26,885 nt of DNA, from contig PNND01000494.1 of NCBI GenBank assembly GCA_013824045.1, positions 1 through 26,885 on the forward strand, in the 5' to 3' direction. The stretch's first letter is position 1, and every line of letters begins with the position of its first letter. Below are positions 24,741 to 26,885 of the stretch, piece after piece. The notes under the pieces were generated by a model that worked only from the letters and a program-made list of their open reading frames with translations, ran no database searches and had not been told where the DNA came from. The position numbers and the translations under genes are program-made. The stretch is from Rhodobacter sp. Lineage in GTDB: Bacteria; Pseudomonadota; Alphaproteobacteria; Rhodobacterales; Rhodobacteraceae.

Positions 24741-25343
24741 TCACAGCTTCGCTGCAACCGCTTCCCAGTTCACCAGCTTGTCGAGGAAGTTGGTCAGGTA
24801 AGCCGGGCGCTTGTTGCGGAAATCGATGTAGTAGGAATGTTCCCACACATCACAACCCAGAAGCGCGGTCTGGCCAAAGCACAGCGGGTTCACGCCGTTC
24901 TCGGTCTTGGTCACCTTCAGCGCGCCGTCCTTGTCCTTCACCAGCCAGGCCCAGCCCGACCCGAACTGTCCGGCCCCGGCGGCGGCGAAGTCTTCCTTGA
25001 ACTTGGCGACCGACCCGAAGCTTTCGGCCAAGGCCAGCTCCAGCTCGCCCGGCATCTTCTTGTTCTCGCCAGGCCCCATGATCTCCCAGAACAGGGCATG
25101 GTTCCAATGCTGCGAGGCATTGTTAAACAGACCGTTCTGCGCCACCGCACCCGCCTGATAGGTGCTGGTGATGATGTCCTCGAGGCTCATCCCCTCATAT
25201 TCCGATGCGGCCAGCAGCTTGTTGCCATTGTCCACATAGGCCTTGTGGTGGATGTCGTGGTGATACTCGAAAGTTTCCTTCGACATGCCCAGCGACGCCA
25301 GCGCATCATGGGCATAAGGAAGATCGGGAAGCGTGAAAGCCAT
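24741..25343 (-). CDS. sodB: Superoxide dismutase, Fe (Fe/Mn) type
   Basis: This cytoplasmic enzyme converts superoxide to oxygen and hydrogen peroxide. The 200-residue protein has the N-terminal alpha-hairpin domain with YHHDIHHKAYVDNGNK and QHWNHALFWEIM, giving two metal-binding histidines. The C-terminal domain has GSGWAWLV and the signature DVWEHSYYIDF, with the metal-binding Asp and His. The Gln in AGAGQFGSGW and the ALLGCDVWEH region suggest the iron type, but Mn or cambialistic use cannot be excluded. The ATG at 25343 has GAGAGG upstream, and a good terminator follows the gene, so it is probably transcribed alone. A promoter-like sequence is at 25382-25411. Confidence 0.97.
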   Translation of the reverse strand: MAFTLPDLPYAHDALASLGMSKETFEYHHDIHHKAYVDNGNKLLAASEYEGMSLEDIITSTYQAGAVAQNGLFNNASQHWNHALFWEIMGPGENKKMPGELELALAESFGSVAKFKEDFAAAGAGQFGSGWAWLVKDKDGALKVTKTENGVNPLCFGQTALLGCDVWEHSYYIDFRNKRPAYLTNFLDKLVNWEAVAAKL

Positions 25344-25381
25344 GGGAGAGTCCTCTCGGTTCGCGTGTCACGGGATGGCGC

Positions 25382-25411
25382 AGATAAGAGACCTCCCGCC
25401 CGGAAGGTCAA
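25382..25411 (-). promoter_or_regulatory. Possible sodB promoter
   Basis: On the minus strand TTGACC (25406-25411) is followed 18 bases later by TTATCT (25382-25387), about 40 bases before the sodB ATG. The -35 is close to consensus and the -10 is poor. Confidence 0.35.
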
Positions 25412-25631
25412 GGGCCAAAGCAGCAGTTTGGTTCCATCCGGCCCGGCAGCAATCCGATAACCGCCGCCATCCGGTTGACAGCAGGCGCCCGAAGAACAGG
25501 CCTGCGCTTGCCCGTTCACCTAGGCTCAAATACTCGAATTCAACGCAAACCACCCCCACACCGTCCGCAAGATGGCGCGCTCCCCTCACCCTCACACGGG
25601 TAACGGGCCGGGTGTAGGTCTGCCCCTCAGA
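25412..25631. other. Spacer upstream of sodB and downstream of soxG
   Basis: I see no gene here and no strong intrinsic terminator for the sox operon. The stretch holds only short G/C repeats such as CACCC/GGGTG near 25585-25620. Confidence 0.4.
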
Positions 25632-26183
25632 TCAGTGCAGCTCCGACCCCGGCTTCGCCCCCGAGGCCAGCAGGTCAAACACGTAACGCGCGACCGACCG
25701 GAAGCAGACGACGGTGAACCCGTCCCCCTCGCGCCACAGCGCCGCCGCCACTTGCGCGGCCCGCGTCCGGCGCAACTCGCCGGGTGCCAGCGTGGCGAAA
25801 TCCACCGGCGACAGCTTGGCCAGCACCTGATCGGCCTTCGCGCCCTCCACCCGGAACACCGCCCGCGCATCCGACACATCCACCGCCAGATGGTGCGCCC
25901 CCGCCATGGCCTTGCCGATGGCTTCCAGCGCGCCCGCCACTGCCGTATAGGGCATGACCAGCAAATATTCATCCGGGCTCATCCAGCCGCAGGCACGGTC
26001 GCCTTCCGTCACGATCTGTCGCACCCCCGGCAGGCCCGTGCCCACGGCGGCCTTCACCGCCTTGGCCAGCCCCGCCGCATCGGGCTTGGCCCGCAAGGTG
26101 ATCATGCCAAGGGGTCCGATCTCGCGGACAGAGGCGAAACCCGCCGCCACCGCCCCGCCCAATGCGCCCTTGGGTTCAGACAT
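25632..26183 (-). CDS. soxG: Sarcosine oxidase gamma subunit
   Basis: This is a small subunit of the heterotetrameric sarcosine oxidase (alpha-beta-gamma-delta), which demethylates sarcosine to glycine and passes the one-carbon unit to tetrahydrofolate. The 183-residue protein has features of the gamma family, which resembles the GcvT fold: the central DRACGWMSPDEYLLVMP, AVDVSDARAVFRVEGAKADQVLAKLSPVDF in outline, and the C-terminal TVVCFRSVARYVFDLL. The ATG at 26183 has GGAAGGGGAG upstream and overlaps the soxA stop by 8 bases, so the two are coupled. It is the last gene of the operon in this window. Confidence 0.93.
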   Translation of the reverse strand: MSEPKGALGGAVAAGFASVREIGPLGMITLRAKPDAAGLAKAVKAAVGTGLPGVRQIVTEGDRACGWMSPDEYLLVMPYTAVAGALEAIGKAMAGAHHLAVDVSDARAVFRVEGAKADQVLAKLSPVDFATLAPGELRRTRAAQVAAALWREGDGFTVVCFRSVARYVFDLLASGAKPGSELH

Positions 26184-26885
26184 TGGGCTTCTCCCCTTCC
26201 TTGTCATAGAAGACCGCATCCACGACCCGCGCCTTCACGGTGCCGCCTTTGACGGTGTTGAACTCCACCACCTCGCCCATCCGCTCCGGCCCGCGATGCA
26301 ACAGCCCCATCGCGATGCCCTTCTTCAGCGTGGGTGAATAATAGGTCGACGTCACCCGCCCTTGCGTATTCCCCTGCCCGTTCGCATTCACGCCGGGTGC
26401 CACGATATAGGCCCCATCCGGGATCACCGATCCATCCAGCGTCTCGAACCCCACCAGCTTCCACCGCTCGCCCGAGGCCAGGAAATTCCGCGCCTGCCCG
26501 CGCTTGCCGAGATAATCCGCCTTCTTCTTCGAAATCGCCCAGTCAAGGCCAAGGTCCTGCGGGATCACCGTGCCATCGGTTTCATCCCCGATCATGATGA
26601 AGCCCTTCTCGGCCCGCATGATATGCAGCGCCTCGGTCCCATAGGCCATCGCCCCGAACTCCGCCCCCGCCTCATGCAGCGCCGCCCAGAAGGCCGCGCC
26701 ATGGCTCGCAGGCACCGCGATCTCATAAGACAACTCACCCGAGAAGCTGATCCGATACACCCGGCAGCCGAACCCGCTAAGGCTGCCATCCGCCCATTGC
26801 ATGAAGGGCAGCGCCTCCTTGGAGACATCCATCCCCCCCAGCTTTTCCAGCACCTTGCGCGCGTTCGGCCCCACCACGGCGACCT
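26176..26885 (-). CDS. soxA: Sarcosine oxidase alpha subunit, C-terminal part (5' end outside window)
   Basis: This is the large subunit of heterotetrameric sarcosine oxidase. The frame is open to the right edge, so only the last 236 or so residues of a protein usually near 1,000 are present. They belong to the C-terminal aminomethyltransferase (GcvT-like) domain that binds tetrahydrofolate: VVGPNARKVLEKL at the edge, SFSGELSYEIAVPAS, GTEALHIMRAEKGFIMIGDETDGTVIPQDLGLDWAISKKK in outline, KLVGFE and VTSTYYSPTLKKGIAMGLL. The soxG gene overlaps its end. The same fold is found in GcvT and dimethylglycine dehydrogenase, but the SoxG neighbour decides for sarcosine oxidase. Confidence 0.94.
   Translation of the reverse strand, partial: VAVVGPNARKVLEKLGGMDVSKEALPFMQWADGSLSGFGCRVYRISFSGELSYEIAVPASHGAAFWAALHEAGAEFGAMAYGTEALHIMRAEKGFIMIGDETDGTVIPQDLGLDWAISKKKADYLGKRGQARNFLASGERWKLVGFETLDGSVIPDGAYIVAPGVNANGQGNTQGRVTSTYYSPTLKKGIAMGLLHRGPERMGEVVEFNTVKGGTVKARVVDAVFYDKEGEKPNV

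Noticed and set aside
25412..25631. A possible riboswitch or leader before sodB
   Set aside because: I could not build a stable conserved structure; only short stems of five bases are present.

Overview
The window is about 27 kb of GC-rich (roughly two-thirds G+C by eye) chromosomal DNA. It most likely comes from an alphaproteobacterium of the Rhodobacter/Paracoccus group (Rhodobacteraceae in the broad sense). The basis is the ccmABCDG (hel-type) cytochrome c maturation operon, the yajC-secD-secF-Mth938 run, the soxA/soxG sarcosine oxidase subunits, the codon use, and short G/C hairpin repeats of a kind I recall from this family. No plasmid, phage, IS, tRNA, rRNA or CRISPR signal was seen. 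Most genes are housekeeping or envelope functions.

Layout, left to right. 1-1272: 3' part of aconitase (+). 1273-1774: a spacer with two hairpin terminators and a possible 39-residue membrane protein. 1775-8126: a long minus-strand run, read right to left as yajC, secD, secF, an Mth938-like gene, then ccmA, ccmB, ccmC, ccmD, ccmG. It combines the SecDF-YajC protein-export accessory complex with heme export and thioredoxin-like reduction for cytochrome c. Two adjacent palindromes separate the sec and ccm halves, and a repeat hairpin lies between ccmA and ccmB. 8311-12741: a tightly overlapping minus-strand operon of an OafA-type acyltransferase with an SGNH domain, a GMC flavoprotein oxidoreductase and an SDR oxidoreductase. 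This is the part of the window least explained by known pathways.

13010-15048: serS and a tryptophan-rich membrane protein related to TspO (+). 15153-18786: a YfgM-like protein, bamB and der on the minus strand, the same order as in E. coli (yfgM-bamB-der), linking outer-membrane assembly to ribosome biogenesis. 18975-20273: a calcium-binding RTX-repeat protein with an N-terminal hydrophobic segment (+). 20335-22164: an Atm1-type ABC exporter (-). 22254-23840: a membrane-anchored Ala/Glu-rich LysM protein (-). 23988-24542: a LOG-family phosphoribohydrolase (+). 24741-25343: iron superoxide dismutase (-). 25632-26885: soxG and the 3' part of soxA (-).

The best candidates for something not well described are the acyltransferase-GMC-SDR operon with a four-cysteine cluster in the GMC protein, the tandem palindromes before ccmA, and the dispersed hairpin repeat found at two distant sites. 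No clearly new defence or mobile system is visible.
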